A stretch of DNA of 11,285 nucleotides from Actinomycetota bacterium (GCA_009700485.1 WLLZ01000052.1:1-11285), one strand, 5' to 3'. Positions 1 to 7,660 are shown, counted from the stretch's first letter. Translations and numbers: made by a program. The notes: generated by a model not told the origin, from the letters alone.

Positions 1-1082
1 CGGTGCGGGCAGCACTTCTTGAAGCCATCGACCGGGCACAACGCGCCCACCTTGATCAGCGCCGCACCGACACCACCTCGGTGGTGGTTGCCGGGGGTAC
101 CGTTACCGAGCGCTGGATACCGGTTGAGCGAGTCGGGCTCTATGTGCCAGGTGGACGCGCGGTTTACCCGAGCAGCGTCATTATGAATGTGGTGCCGGCT
201 CAGGTGGCGGGTGTTTCGTCACTGGTGGTTGTTTCACCGCCGCAGCGAGATTTTGGTGGGTGGCCCCACCCGACGATTTTGGCCGCATGTGCGCTGCTTG
301 GGGTTGACGAGGTTTATTCGGTTGGTGGCGCTCAGGCCATTGCGATGTTGGCCTATGGGGTTGACCTGCCAGCCGGTGGCCGATGTGAGGCTGTAGATCT
401 GGTAACCGGGCCCGGCAATATCTATGTGACCGCGGCCAAGCGGGCACTGCGCGGGGTGATCGGCATCGATAGTGAAGCTGGTCCCACCGAGATTGCTATT
501 TTGGCCGACGATACCGCTGATCCACGGCATGTGGCTGCCGATTTACTAAGCCAGGCTGAACATGATGTCTTGGCTGCAGCAGTATTGGTAACTCCATCGG
601 CGGCACTTGCCGATGCGGTTGCCGTAGAGGTAGTTCGCCAGGTGGCCAACACCAAGCACGTAGAGCGGATTACTGAGGCACTTAGTGGTGTTCAGAGCGC
701 GATCGTTTTAGTTGATGACATTGAAGCCGGCTTGCGAGTGGTGAACGCCTACGCTGCTGAGCACCTAGAGATTCATACTGAAAACGCCCGTGAACTTGCC
801 ATGCGCGTGCGCAATGCCGGTGCAATATTTGTTGGCACCTGGGCGCCTGTCTCACTCGGCGACTACTGCGCCGGTTCTAACCACGTACTACCGACCCGTG
901 GCAGTGCGCGTTACTCCTCTGGCTTATCTGTTCAGTCATTCCTTCGCGGTGTGCACATCATCGACTACGACCAGGCAGCTCTAAGCGATGTCGCCGGGCA
1001 CGTCATTGCGCTGGCTCAGGCCGAAGATCTCCCTGCACATGGTGATGCCATCCGCATTCGCGCTGTGCGCGGAGTGGACTGA
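1..1082 (+). CDS. hisD: Histidinol dehydrogenase, 5'-truncated by window edge
   Basis: HisD catalyses the last two steps of histidine synthesis, oxidising L-histidinol to L-histidine with NAD+ and zinc in the cytoplasm. About 359 residues are visible and the reading frame begins at base 3. The first in-frame GTG is an internal valine, not the start: family members are about 430 residues, so roughly 75-80 N-terminal residues lie upstream. Visible signatures are RVGLYVPGG near the beginning, VTGPGNIYVTAAKR in the nucleotide-binding region, and the zinc and catalytic motifs SQAEHD (Gln codon 552, His codon 561), AEHLEI (His codon 762), GDYCAGSNHVLPT (Asp codon 861) and the C-terminal His (codon 1038). 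All expected zinc ligands of the family are present, so the enzyme should be active. It is followed 1 bp later by hisC, as in an operon. Confidence 0.97.
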   Translation, partial: VRAALLEAIDRAQRAHLDQRRTDTTSVVVAGGTVTERWIPVERVGLYVPGGRAVYPSSVIMNVVPAQVAGVSSLVVVSPPQRDFGGWPHPTILAACALLGVDEVYSVGGAQAIAMLAYGVDLPAGGRCEAVDLVTGPGNIYVTAAKRALRGVIGIDSEAGPTEIAILADDTADPRHVAADLLSQAEHDVLAAAVLVTPSAALADAVAVEVVRQVANTKHVERITEALSGVQSAIVLVDDIEAGLRVVNAYAAEHLEIHTENARELAMRVRNAGAIFVGTWAPVSLGDYCAGSNHVLPTRGSARYSSGLSVQSFLRGVHIIDYDQAALSDVAGHVIALAQAEDLPAHGDAIRIRAVRGVD

Positions 1083-1083
1083 C

Positions 1084-2199
1084 GTGCCATCGTCCTTCGA
1101 GTTTCCGGTCCGCGATGATCTGCGGGGAGTTATTTCATACGGTGCACCGCAGTTGGATGTACCGGTCTGCCTGAATGTAAATGAGAACCCCTTTGCGCTG
1201 CCCGATGACGTTGTAGATGCGGTTACCGAGGCGGTCCAGCTGGTTGCCAAAGGGCTTAATAGGTACCCGCAACGTGATGCGGTGGAACTGCGCCAAGCAC
1301 TTTCGACTTATCTTGACCGTGAATCCGGAGTGCAAATCCCTTGGCAGCAGATATGGGCGGCCAATGGTTCAAATGAGGTAATGCATCATCTGTTCCTAGC
1401 TTTTGGCGGTCCAGGTCGCCTAGCGATGAGTTTTGATCCGACTTACTCAATGTACCCGGAGTATGCGCGCGACACCTTTACCAACTATCGCTCATTTCCA
1501 AGGCTTCCAGATTTTACGATTGACATTGCGGCCGCATGCCAGCAAATTATCGAAAATCGCCCCACCTTAGTTTTAGTGACGTCTCCCAACAACCCGAGCG
1601 GTACCGCACTTGGTCCTGTCGAATTAATAAAGTTGCTCACCATTTCTCGGGAGTGCGGAGCATTCGTGATTGTCGACGAGGCTTATGCCGAATTTCGACG
1701 GGCCGGTACCCCATCTGCACTTGAACTACTTTCAGAGTTCACGAACCTGATTGTCACGCGCACCATGAGCAAGGCTTTTGGGATGGCTGGAACCAGGTTG
1801 GGATATGCAGCTACGGCCGATCCGGCCGTGGTCGCCATTTTGAGTGTCGTGCGACTGCCGTACCACCTCTCTTCGGTGACTCAGGCGGTTGCGGTGGCGG
1901 CGCTAGCTCACTCTCAGTCATTGCAGGCTCAAGTCGCGACAATTCGGCAGGAGCGTGATGCGCTGCAGGAGTGGCTTATCGCTCAGGGGTTAAACGTCGC
2001 GGTAAGCGAGGCCAACTTCATTCTTTTTGGTACTTTTAGTAACCGCGATCGAATCTGGCAGCGATTATTGGATCAGGGGGTGCTGATCAGGGTCACGGGC
2101 CCAGCGGGTTACCTGCGAGTGAGTATCGGAACCCCGACTGAAAACGATAGGTTTAGGGCCGCGCTGATGAGCGCGCTACGTGACGAAGGGCAATCATGA
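1084..2199 (+). CDS. hisC: Histidinol-phosphate aminotransferase
   Basis: A PLP-dependent class I/II aminotransferase that converts imidazole-acetol phosphate and glutamate into histidinol phosphate and 2-oxoglutarate. The GTG at 1084 gives 371 residues, a normal HisC length. The frame stays open upstream, but only inside hisD. GGAG at 1071-1074, 9 bp ahead, supports this start. Motifs in order: LNVNENPF near the N-terminus (substrate/PLP region), AANGSNEV, TSPNNPSG at about 166-173, VDEAYAEF starting at about residue 197 (the Asp contacts the PLP pyridine nitrogen), and TMSKAFG with the Schiff-base lysine at about residue 230, followed by AGTRLGYA. The gene lies 1 bp after hisD and its stop overlaps the hisB start by 4 bp (ATGA), so translation is probably coupled. 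A broader aromatic-aminotransferase side activity cannot be excluded from sequence alone. Confidence 0.97.
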   Translation: MPSSFEFPVRDDLRGVISYGAPQLDVPVCLNVNENPFALPDDVVDAVTEAVQLVAKGLNRYPQRDAVELRQALSTYLDRESGVQIPWQQIWAANGSNEVMHHLFLAFGGPGRLAMSFDPTYSMYPEYARDTFTNYRSFPRLPDFTIDIAAACQQIIENRPTLVLVTSPNNPSGTALGPVELIKLLTISRECGAFVIVDEAYAEFRRAGTPSALELLSEFTNLIVTRTMSKAFGMAGTRLGYAATADPAVVAILSVVRLPYHLSSVTQAVAVAALAHSQSLQAQVATIRQERDALQEWLIAQGLNVAVSEANFILFGTFSNRDRIWQRLLDQGVLIRVTGPAGYLRVSIGTPTENDRFRAALMSALRDEGQS

Positions 2200-2798
2200 A
2201 TCGCACGGCGCGGGTTGAGCGAAGCACCAAAGAGAGCCAGGTGCTTGTTGAATTGAACATCGATGGCAATGGTGCAAGCACTATAGATACCGGGGTGCCA
2301 TTTTTTGATCACATGTTGGCGCAGTTAGCCAAACACGGAGGATTCGATCTGATCGTAACAACGAAGGGCGATCTCGAGGTCGATGCGCATCACACTGTCG
2401 AAGACACCGCCTTGGCGCTCGGCCAAGCATTAAATGAGGCTCTTGGTGATCGTGCCGGCTTATGCCGGTTTGGCGATGCCTTGGTGCCACTTGATGAATG
2501 CTTAGTTCAGTCCGCGGTTGATCTATCTGGACGGCCGTACTTGGTGCATGAAGAACCCGAGGTTGTTGAGCTCATCGGCTCCTACGACACCACGTTGACC
2601 CGGCACATTTGGGAGTCCATCGTTGCAACCGCGAAGATCACCCTTCACGTACGAGTGATTTCTGGACGCAATGCTCACCACGTGGTTGAGGCCCAGTTCA
2701 AGTCGGTTGCTCGGTCCCTGCGTGCGGCGGTGGCTAGGGATGATCGCGTGGTGGGAGTGCCTTCGACCAAGGGCACCTTGACCGCCAACAAGGCGTAG
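2196..2798 (+). CDS. hisB: Imidazoleglycerol-phosphate dehydratase
   Basis: This monofunctional HisB dehydrates imidazole-glycerol phosphate to imidazole-acetol phosphate using manganese. It has 200 residues, the usual length for the single-domain enzyme, and lacks the histidinol-phosphatase domain fused to HisB in enterobacteria. Diagnostic motifs are FFDHML at 36-41, DAHHTVED at 63-70 and the second metal-binding block AHHVVEAQFK with His161, His162 and Glu165. Together these supply the His/Glu ligands of the two-metal site. The ATG at 2196 overlaps the hisC stop (ATGA) and is preceded by a purine-rich AAGGG. The TAG stop lies in the same reading frame as the following hisH, with only three codons between. 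A separate histidinol-phosphate phosphatase must exist elsewhere, since none is seen here. Confidence 0.97.
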   Translation: MNRTARVERSTKESQVLVELNIDGNGASTIDTGVPFFDHMLAQLAKHGGFDLIVTTKGDLEVDAHHTVEDTALALGQALNEALGDRAGLCRFGDALVPLDECLVQSAVDLSGRPYLVHEEPEVVELIGSYDTTLTRHIWESIVATAKITLHVRVISGRNAHHVVEAQFKSVARSLRAAVARDDRVVGVPSTKGTLTANKA

Positions 2799-2807
2799 CG
2801 CCAGCAA

Positions 2808-3446
2808 GTGAGCATTCGCGAAATTGTGATTCTCGACTATGGTTCAGGAAACCTGCGGTCGGCGCAGCGTGCACTTGAAAGAGTCGGCGCAACCGTAACG
2901 GTTACTTCTGATTTTGACACCGCGGTAAATGCGGACGCGCTAGTGGTGCCAGGTGTTGGGGCATTCGCTGCCTGCATGCGTGGGATTCTCGAGGTTCAAG
3001 GTGACCAAATAATCGACAGGCGCATATCCGGCGGTCGCCCGGTACTTGGTATTTGCGTGGGCATGCAGGTCTTATTCGCCAGAGGCGATGAGCACGGCAC
3101 CGAGGTTGCCGGCCTTGGCCAATGGCCCGGGATGGTTGAGCAGCTTGAGGCCCCGATTTTGCCCCATATGGGCTGGGACACCGTACGGGCACCTGCAAGT
3201 TCAAAGATATTTGATGGCCTGGCTGATGAAAGATTTTACTTTGTGCATTCCTTTGGCGTCACCAAGTGGCAACTGAATGAAAATACTCTTGACCGGCAGC
3301 CACCGGTTGTTACGTGGTGCACTCACGGCACGGACTTTGTCGCCGCGGTTGAAGATGGGCCCCTTGTTGCGACCCAGTTCCACCCAGAGAAGTCTGGCGA
3401 TGCGGGCCTGGCTTTGCTGCAGTCTTGGGTTAGATCACTTTATTAG
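2808..3446 (+). CDS. hisH: Imidazole glycerol phosphate synthase, glutaminase subunit
   Basis: HisH is the class I glutamine amidotransferase half of IGP synthase. It hydrolyses glutamine and channels ammonia to HisF, which is encoded downstream. It has 212 residues, normal for the family. The start LDYGSGNLRS is typical, the nucleophile lies in GICVGMQ (Cys83), and the rest of the triad is in FHPEKS (His192, Glu194). PHMGWD, a conserved surface segment facing HisF, is also present. The start is a GTG 9 bp after the hisB stop. No good Shine-Dalgarno sequence lies within the usual distance (the nearest AAGG is about 15 bp away), so translation may depend on ribosomes terminating at hisB. hisB and hisH share one frame, separated by a single TAG. 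Confidence 0.96.
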   Translation: MSIREIVILDYGSGNLRSAQRALERVGATVTVTSDFDTAVNADALVVPGVGAFAACMRGILEVQGDQIIDRRISGGRPVLGICVGMQVLFARGDEHGTEVAGLGQWPGMVEQLEAPILPHMGWDTVRAPASSKIFDGLADERFYFVHSFGVTKWQLNENTLDRQPPVVTWCTHGTDFVAAVEDGPLVATQFHPEKSGDAGLALLQSWVRSLY

Positions 3447-3463
3447 TCCGCATGCCAGTTCGC

Positions 3464-3468
3464 GGGGG
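3464..3468 (+). promoter_or_regulatory. Possible ribosome binding site of priA
   Basis: A run of five G's lies 9 bp before the ATG at 3478 in the 31-bp gap after hisH. It is not a perfect AGGAGG. It favours the ATG over the in-frame GTG at 3490, whose only nearby G-run (about 3485) is too close to serve as a binding site. Confidence 0.35.
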
Positions 3469-3477
3469 CCTCAAAGT

Positions 3478-4260
3478 ATGGTTCGGGGCGTGACTAAAGA
3501 GTTGATCCTGCTGCCCGCCGTAGATGTTTCTCAGGGCAAGGCGGTGCGTCTGGTTCAAGGTAAGGCCGGTACCGAGACGGCATATGGCTCACCGCTCGAT
3601 GCTGCGCGGGCCTGGATCAATCAAGGCGCTACCTGGATCCATCTGGTAGACCTCGATGCTGCATTTGGCAAGGGTGATAACGCGGGCTTACTAGGGCGGG
3701 TCGTTGCCGATGTTCGTCACCACGCGAAAGTCGAACTATCCGGGGGTATTCGCGATGACGTGTCCCTCAAGGCGGCACTTGCTACCGGATGTGATCGCGT
3801 CAACTTGGGTACCGCTGCCCTAGAGGATCCCGAATGGACAGCCAAAGTGATTGCTGAGTACGGAGAGCAAATCGCGGTCGGGCTAGACGTCCGCGGCACC
3901 ACGTTGGCGGCGCGGGGTTGGACTCAAGATGGTGGCGACCTCTGGGAGACGCTCGCTCGCCTGGATGAAGCTGGTTGCGCACGCTATGTGGTAACCGACG
4001 TGACCAAGGATGGCACGATGCACGGCCCGAACTTTCACCTCCTTCGAGATGTGTGCGCAGCGACTAAGAAGCCGGTGATCGCTTCGGGTGGTATTTCAAA
4101 ACTTGAAGACCTTCACAAGTTGGTAGAAATGGTTTACTTGGGGATCGAAGGTGCGATTGTTGGTAGGGCGCTTTATGACGGGGCGTTTACTTTGGCCGAA
4201 GCCATCGCCGCGATTGAGCCGAGGTTTGACCCCTATGAGTGGGGACCACCGCGGCCGTGA
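3478..4260 (+). CDS. priA: Bifunctional phosphoribosyl isomerase A (HisA/TrpF activities)
   Basis: A TIM-barrel isomerase that converts ProFAR to PRFAR in histidine synthesis. In Actinobacteria it also isomerises phosphoribosyl-anthranilate in tryptophan synthesis, replacing TrpF. The protein begins close to ILLPAVDV, containing the first catalytic Asp (residue 16 from the ATG), followed by AVRLVQG. It carries HLVDLDAAFG, ELSGGIRDD, NLGTAALEDP, GLDVRG, the PriA-type loop ARGWTQDGG with Arg146 and Trp148, the second catalytic Asp174 in VVTDVTKDGT, and the phosphate-binding IASGG. The RGW loop is the hallmark separating PriA from plain HisA. From the ATG it has 260 residues. The alternative GTG at 3490 would give 256, with a start closer to other PriA proteins. 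The stop overlaps the hisF start. Dual activity is inferred from the motif. Confidence 0.95.
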   Translation: MVRGVTKELILLPAVDVSQGKAVRLVQGKAGTETAYGSPLDAARAWINQGATWIHLVDLDAAFGKGDNAGLLGRVVADVRHHAKVELSGGIRDDVSLKAALATGCDRVNLGTAALEDPEWTAKVIAEYGEQIAVGLDVRGTTLAARGWTQDGGDLWETLARLDEAGCARYVVTDVTKDGTMHGPNFHLLRDVCAATKKPVIASGGISKLEDLHKLVEMVYLGIEGAIVGRALYDGAFTLAEAIAAIEPRFDPYEWGPPRP

Positions 4261-5039
4261 GCCTAGCAATACGGGTAATTCCATGTCTTGATGTCGATGA
4301 CGGGCGCGTGGTAAAGGGTATTAATTTTACCGGATTACGTGATGCCGGCGACCCGGTTGAATTAGCAGCACGGTATGACGCTGAGGGTGCTGATGAACTC
4401 GTGTTTTTGGATATCACCGCATCAAGTGGAGATCGAAAGACCATGCTTGACGTAGTGCGCCGCACCGCTGACTGCATATTCATTCCGCTAACGGTTGGCG
4501 GCGGGGTGCGATCACCCGATGACTTCAATCAACTATTGCGCGCCGGCGCCGACAAAGTAAGTTTGAACACGGCGGCGATCGCAGATCCGAATTTACTGAG
4601 CCAAGCCGCTGAGCGTTTTGGCGCTCAGTGCGTCGTACTGTCGATAGACGCCCGACGCTGCCCACCTGGAGTTAGCACCGAGAGCGGGTTTGAAGTCACC
4701 ACCCACGGTGGTCGGCGTAGCACCGGAATCGACGCCATTTCCTGGGCTATAGAGGGCACAAAGCGCGGCGCCGGGGAGATATTGCTGAATTCTATGGACG
4801 CTGATGGCACCAAAACCGGATTCGATCTCCAGTTGATCGAAGGCGTACGTAGCGTGGTGCAGGTGCCGGTTATCGCAAGTGGTGGTGCTGGTGCGCTAAC
4901 AGATTTCGCGCCGGCCGTTAATGCAGGAGCAGATGCGGTCTTGGCAGCCAGTGTTTTTCATTTCGGTGAGTTCACTGTTGCTCAGGTGAAACAAACGTTA
5001 AATGAAGCGGGAATCCCGGTTCGACTAATGACGCATTAA
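4257..5039 (+). CDS. hisF: Imidazole glycerol phosphate synthase, cyclase subunit
   Basis: HisF is the TIM-barrel synthase/cyclase that combines PRFAR with ammonia from HisH to form imidazole-glycerol phosphate and AICAR. The chosen GTG at 4257 overlaps the priA stop (GTGA) and gives MSLAIRVIPCLDVD, the standard HisF beginning. A GTG six codons upstream, at 4239, would only add a non-conserved tail. From 4257 it has 260 residues. Catalytic and binding signatures are CLDVD with Asp12, KGINF with Lys20, ELVFLDITAS, the phosphate-binding TVGGGVRSPDD, VLSIDARR with Asp131, and VIASGGAGALTDF near the C-terminus. It is the last plus-strand gene of the upstream his block. Its TAA interlocks with the stop of the opposing gene, leaving no room for a dedicated terminator between them. 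Confidence 0.97.
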   Translation: MSLAIRVIPCLDVDDGRVVKGINFTGLRDAGDPVELAARYDAEGADELVFLDITASSGDRKTMLDVVRRTADCIFIPLTVGGGVRSPDDFNQLLRAGADKVSLNTAAIADPNLLSQAAERFGAQCVVLSIDARRCPPGVSTESGFEVTTHGGRRSTGIDAISWAIEGTKRGAGEILLNSMDADGTKTGFDLQLIEGVRSVVQVPVIASGGAGALTDFAPAVNAGADAVLAASVFHFGEFTVAQVKQTLNEAGIPVRLMTH

Positions 5040-5680
5040 ATTCCTAGGGGTGCGCTGTTGAACGCGGCAACCGCAGCCGCCGTTCCATCGGTCTCCAAAT
5101 TGACGGCCGTGCGGCCATACGAACGTAGGACGAGTTCTCCAACGTCACCGCGAAGAGTAATCGACGGGCTCCCTTTGCGGGCGACAAGTCGGGTAGTGGA
5201 AATTGCGTCAGTTCGCTCGAAAACCACGCCAACCGGAACCCTGCGATAAAGCAGTCTCGAGCTCTTTGAGATGCGACTCCAAAGGAGGTCTGCGAAATCA
5301 GTTGGGAGTTGACGTGGCTTCCAATTGGCTTGGCCCCTGCGTAAATCCTCGTGATGTACAAAATATTCAAAGAGATTGGCGAGCCCATCAACCCCTGGAA
5401 TGGCAAAGAGTGACAGGGCGGGGGGGCCGTTACGGACTTTGGCGACCAGTTCGGCGTACGGCAAATTGGAGGTCGCGTCTTGCACATGTTGGGTCCAGCT
5501 GGCTAGCGGCCCACCTAAAATACCGAGTGCCGCATCTGGCCGAGACTCTCTTATCACTAGATGTGCCGCTAGATCGGCGGCATTCCAGCCCGCACACAGA
5601 GTTGGAGCATCAGGGCCGAGGGCCAGTAATAACGCGGCGAGGTCGAGGCGTTCGCGATGGCTGTAGGTTGCGGCGGTCAT
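5036..5680 (-). CDS. TIGR03085-type DinB/maleylpyruvate-isomerase-like protein
   Basis: A 214-residue cytoplasmic protein resembling the actinobacterial TIGR03085 family, part of the DinB/MDMPI superfamily of metal-binding four-helix bundles. The recognition rests on PDAPTLCAGW (23-32), DLAAHLVIRESRPDA (36-50) and EYFVHHEDLRR (105-115). His40, His109 and His110 are plausible metal ligands. Superfamily relatives include mycothiol-dependent isomerases and transferases, so a mycothiol or thiol-transfer role is possible but not shown. The C-terminal half has SITLRGDVGELVLRSYGR, resembling the SCP2-like tail of such proteins. The gene opposes hisF, hisI and trpE. Its stop interlocks with that of hisF and its start lies 44 bp from hisI. 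Seven C's in a row on the coding strand (5420-5426) are intact here. The substrate is unknown. Confidence 0.85.
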   Translation of the reverse strand: MTAATYSHRERLDLAALLLALGPDAPTLCAGWNAADLAAHLVIRESRPDAALGILGGPLASWTQHVQDATSNLPYAELVAKVRNGPPALSLFAIPGVDGLANLFEYFVHHEDLRRGQANWKPRQLPTDFADLLWSRISKSSRLLYRRVPVGVVFERTDAISTTRLVARKGSPSITLRGDVGELVLRSYGRTAVNLETDGTAAAVAAFNSAPLGI

Positions 5681-5724
5681 GACCTAATCTTGGCCTATTA
5701 ATCCCTTCACGGCACAATGTAGGT
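5681..5724. promoter_or_regulatory. Divergent promoter region for hisI-trpE and the TIGR03085 gene
   Basis: This 44-bp gap is the only sequence between two divergent starts. For hisI, TTGGCC (5690-5695) and CACAAT (5713-5718) are separated by 17 bp, and the -10-like hexamer ends 6 bp before the ATG, the geometry of a leaderless actinobacterial transcript. For the minus-strand gene, CAAGAT (5692-5687 read on the minus strand) also ends 6 bp before its ATG. Neither gene has a convincing Shine-Dalgarno sequence. The minus-strand -10-like box overlaps the plus-strand -35-like box, so the two promoters would compete. The hexamers match consensus only partly (4/6 for hisI); the support comes mainly from spacing. 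Confidence 0.5.
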
Positions 5725-6084
5725 ATGTCCGACCAGACCGACCTCATTTCGCGCGTGCGGTTTAACGATCAAGGGCTGGTGCCGGTGATCGCCCAGCAGT
5801 GGGATTCGGGTGAGGTTTTGATGATGGCTTGGATGAATCAAGAGGCACTGCAGATCACCCTAGAAAGCGGACAAGCTACCTATTTCTCGCGCAGTAGATC
5901 TCGATTGTGGATCAAGGGCGAGACTTCGGGTAATTTTCAGCAGGTTCGTTCACTTCGGCTGGACTGCGACGGTGACACGATTTTGCTCGAGGTGGATCAA
6001 CATGGTGTCGCCTGTCACACCGGGGCTCGATCCTGTTTTGATACTGAGCTAAGTGCGCAACCGACCGTGTTGGTCACCCCATGA
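5725..6084 (+). CDS. hisI: Phosphoribosyl-AMP cyclohydrolase
   Basis: HisI opens the adenine ring of phosphoribosyl-AMP to give ProFAR, the third step of histidine synthesis and the source of the PriA substrate. It has 119 residues and is monofunctional, without the HisE pyrophosphohydrolase domain fused in enterobacteria. Conserved blocks are GLVPVIAQ, VLMMAWMN (31-38), ATYFSRSRSRLWIKGETSG (51-69), DCDGD (80-84, Mg2+ aspartates plus the zinc ligand Cys81) and GVACHTGARSC with Cys97 and Cys104 completing the zinc site. The ATG at 5725 gives the standard N-terminus. No ribosome binding site lies at normal spacing, which fits leaderless translation. It is split from the other his genes by the antisense TIGR03085 gene and is followed after 13 bp by trpE. 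Confidence 0.97.
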   Translation: MSDQTDLISRVRFNDQGLVPVIAQQWDSGEVLMMAWMNQEALQITLESGQATYFSRSRSRLWIKGETSGNFQQVRSLRLDCDGDTILLEVDQHGVACHTGARSCFDTELSAQPTVLVTP

Positions 6085-6097
6085 ACCAAGTCTCACT

Positions 6098-7660
6098 ATG
6101 AACATTTCCACTGTCCCAGAGCTTCCAGAATTTCGGGTTTTGGCAAAAGATCGGCGAGTTATTCCTGTTACTCGACGATTGTTGGCTGATGATCACACTG
6201 CGGTCGGACTATTTCGTGCCCTCTGTGGTGATCGCGCCGGAACTTTCTTGCTGGAGTCAGCCGAACCCGGGCGGCTTTGGTCGCGATACTCATTCATCGG
6301 GGTGCGCTGCGCGGCCATGTTGACCGAGCGTGATGGTTCGGCCGCTTGGCTGGGCCGGGCACCGCGCGGGGTCCCGGATTCGGGTAACCCGGTTGATGTC
6401 CTGCGCGAAACCATTCGCCTCCTTCACACCGAACCGATCCCCGGGTTGCCGCCGCTGACCGGTGGTCTAGTTGGCTATTTCACTTATGACACTGTCCGGC
6501 GGTGGGAGCGAATACCTGACGAAAACCCAGATGAGTTGCAGATCCCGGAGTTGGCATTTTTGCTCGCCACCGATCTGGCGGTAGTTGACCACACCGATGG
6601 CTCCGTGCTCCTCATCGCGAATGCGATTAACTTCGATGATTCAGATGATCGTGTTGATGAGGCCTGGGGCGACGCGATAACGCGGCTGGATTCAATGCAA
6701 TCGGCTCTCGGTGCGGCGCCAGCCACTAACGTTTGGTCCTACGATACGAATGCGCAGGCAGATATCCGAGTTAACGTTTCTGCTGAAGAGTTCATGCATT
6801 CAGTTGAGCGCGCCAAAGAGTACATTCGGGCTGGCGATGCATTTCAGATTGTGCTTTCACAGCGTTTCCAGACTCCATGTGAAGCAACTGGCCTCGATGT
6901 ATACCGTATTTTGCGATCCAGTAACCCCAGCCCGTACATGTATCTCTTGCGCCTACCGCAAGATGATCTCTCTCAACCTGACTATCAAGAGGGCCGGCTA
7001 TCAGATCGCACTGCTTTCGAGATCGTAGGTTCCTCGCCTGAAGCTTTGGTTACTGTCACCGATGGTCACTGCGTGGTTCACCCAATCGCTGGTACCCGCG
7101 CTCGTGGGGCAACACCGGAAGCTGACACCGCACTTGGTGAAGAACTACTGGCTGACGAGAAAGAGCGCGCGGAGCACTTAATGCTGGTGGATCTGGCGCG
7201 AAATGATATCGGCCGCGTGTGTGAACCAGGTAGCGTCGGTGTTGTTGACTTCATGAAAGTGGAGAGATATTCGCATGTTATGCATCTAGTTTCGACGGTC
7301 ACGGGCGAGTTGCGTTCAGATTGCACAGCATTTGACGCTCTAGCTGCAACATTTCCGGCAGGCACCTTGTCTGGTGCGCCCAAGCCGCGTGCGATGGCAA
7401 TTATCGATGAACTTGAAACAACCCGCAGAGGTCTGTACGGCGGCTGTGTCGGGTATTTCGACTTTGCTGGCAATGTCGATACCGCAATCGCAATTCGAAC
7501 AGCCCTAATTAAGGCAGGTGTCGCAGTTGTGCAGGCGGGCGCGGGGATAGTGGCTGATTCGGTCCCCGAATCAGAAGCTGCGGAGTGCCACAACAAGGCG
7601 GCGGCGGTCTTGCGTGCGGTTGCTGTTGCCCAAACCTTAAGCGAAGCCTGCGGTGCCTGA
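6098..7660 (+). CDS. trpE: Anthranilate synthase component I
   Basis: TrpE uses chorismate and ammonia from its glutaminase partner TrpG (not in this window) to make anthranilate, the first committed step to tryptophan. The ATG at 6098 gives 520 residues, a normal length. The frame extends upstream into hisI, but that part looks unlike TrpE. LLES (51-54) and NPSPYM (276-281) are the two segments forming the tryptophan feedback site, so allosteric inhibition is probably intact. The catalytic domain has AFQIVLSQRF, PIAGTRARG (around 330-337), AEHLMLVDLARND, VERYSHVMHLVSTV, FPAGTLSGAPKPRA (from 419), and C-terminal QAGAGIVADSVPESE. The gap to hisI is 13 bp, too short for a Trp-codon leader peptide and attenuator. 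The 3' end overlaps the next gene by 8 bp. Confidence 0.97.
   Translation: MNISTVPELPEFRVLAKDRRVIPVTRRLLADDHTAVGLFRALCGDRAGTFLLESAEPGRLWSRYSFIGVRCAAMLTERDGSAAWLGRAPRGVPDSGNPVDVLRETIRLLHTEPIPGLPPLTGGLVGYFTYDTVRRWERIPDENPDELQIPELAFLLATDLAVVDHTDGSVLLIANAINFDDSDDRVDEAWGDAITRLDSMQSALGAAPATNVWSYDTNAQADIRVNVSAEEFMHSVERAKEYIRAGDAFQIVLSQRFQTPCEATGLDVYRILRSSNPSPYMYLLRLPQDDLSQPDYQEGRLSDRTAFEIVGSSPEALVTVTDGHCVVHPIAGTRARGATPEADTALGEELLADEKERAEHLMLVDLARNDIGRVCEPGSVGVVDFMKVERYSHVMHLVSTVTGELRSDCTAFDALAATFPAGTLSGAPKPRAMAIIDELETTRRGLYGGCVGYFDFAGNVDTAIAIRTALIKAGVAVVQAGAGIVADSVPESEAAECHNKAAAVLRAVAVAQTLSEACGA

Noticed and set aside
3277..3477. N-terminal extension of priA overlapping hisH
   Set aside because: These codons read through hisH in another frame and resemble no PriA sequence. 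Conservation begins at ILLPAVDV.
5203..5682. 159-codon plus-strand open frame opposite the TIGR03085 gene
   Set aside because: The minus strand has clear family motifs, and this frame shows no recognisable domain or ribosome binding site.
6085..6097. Possible trp attenuator before trpE
   Set aside because: Only 13 bp separate hisI and trpE, with no room for a leader peptide, alternative hairpins or a T-run.
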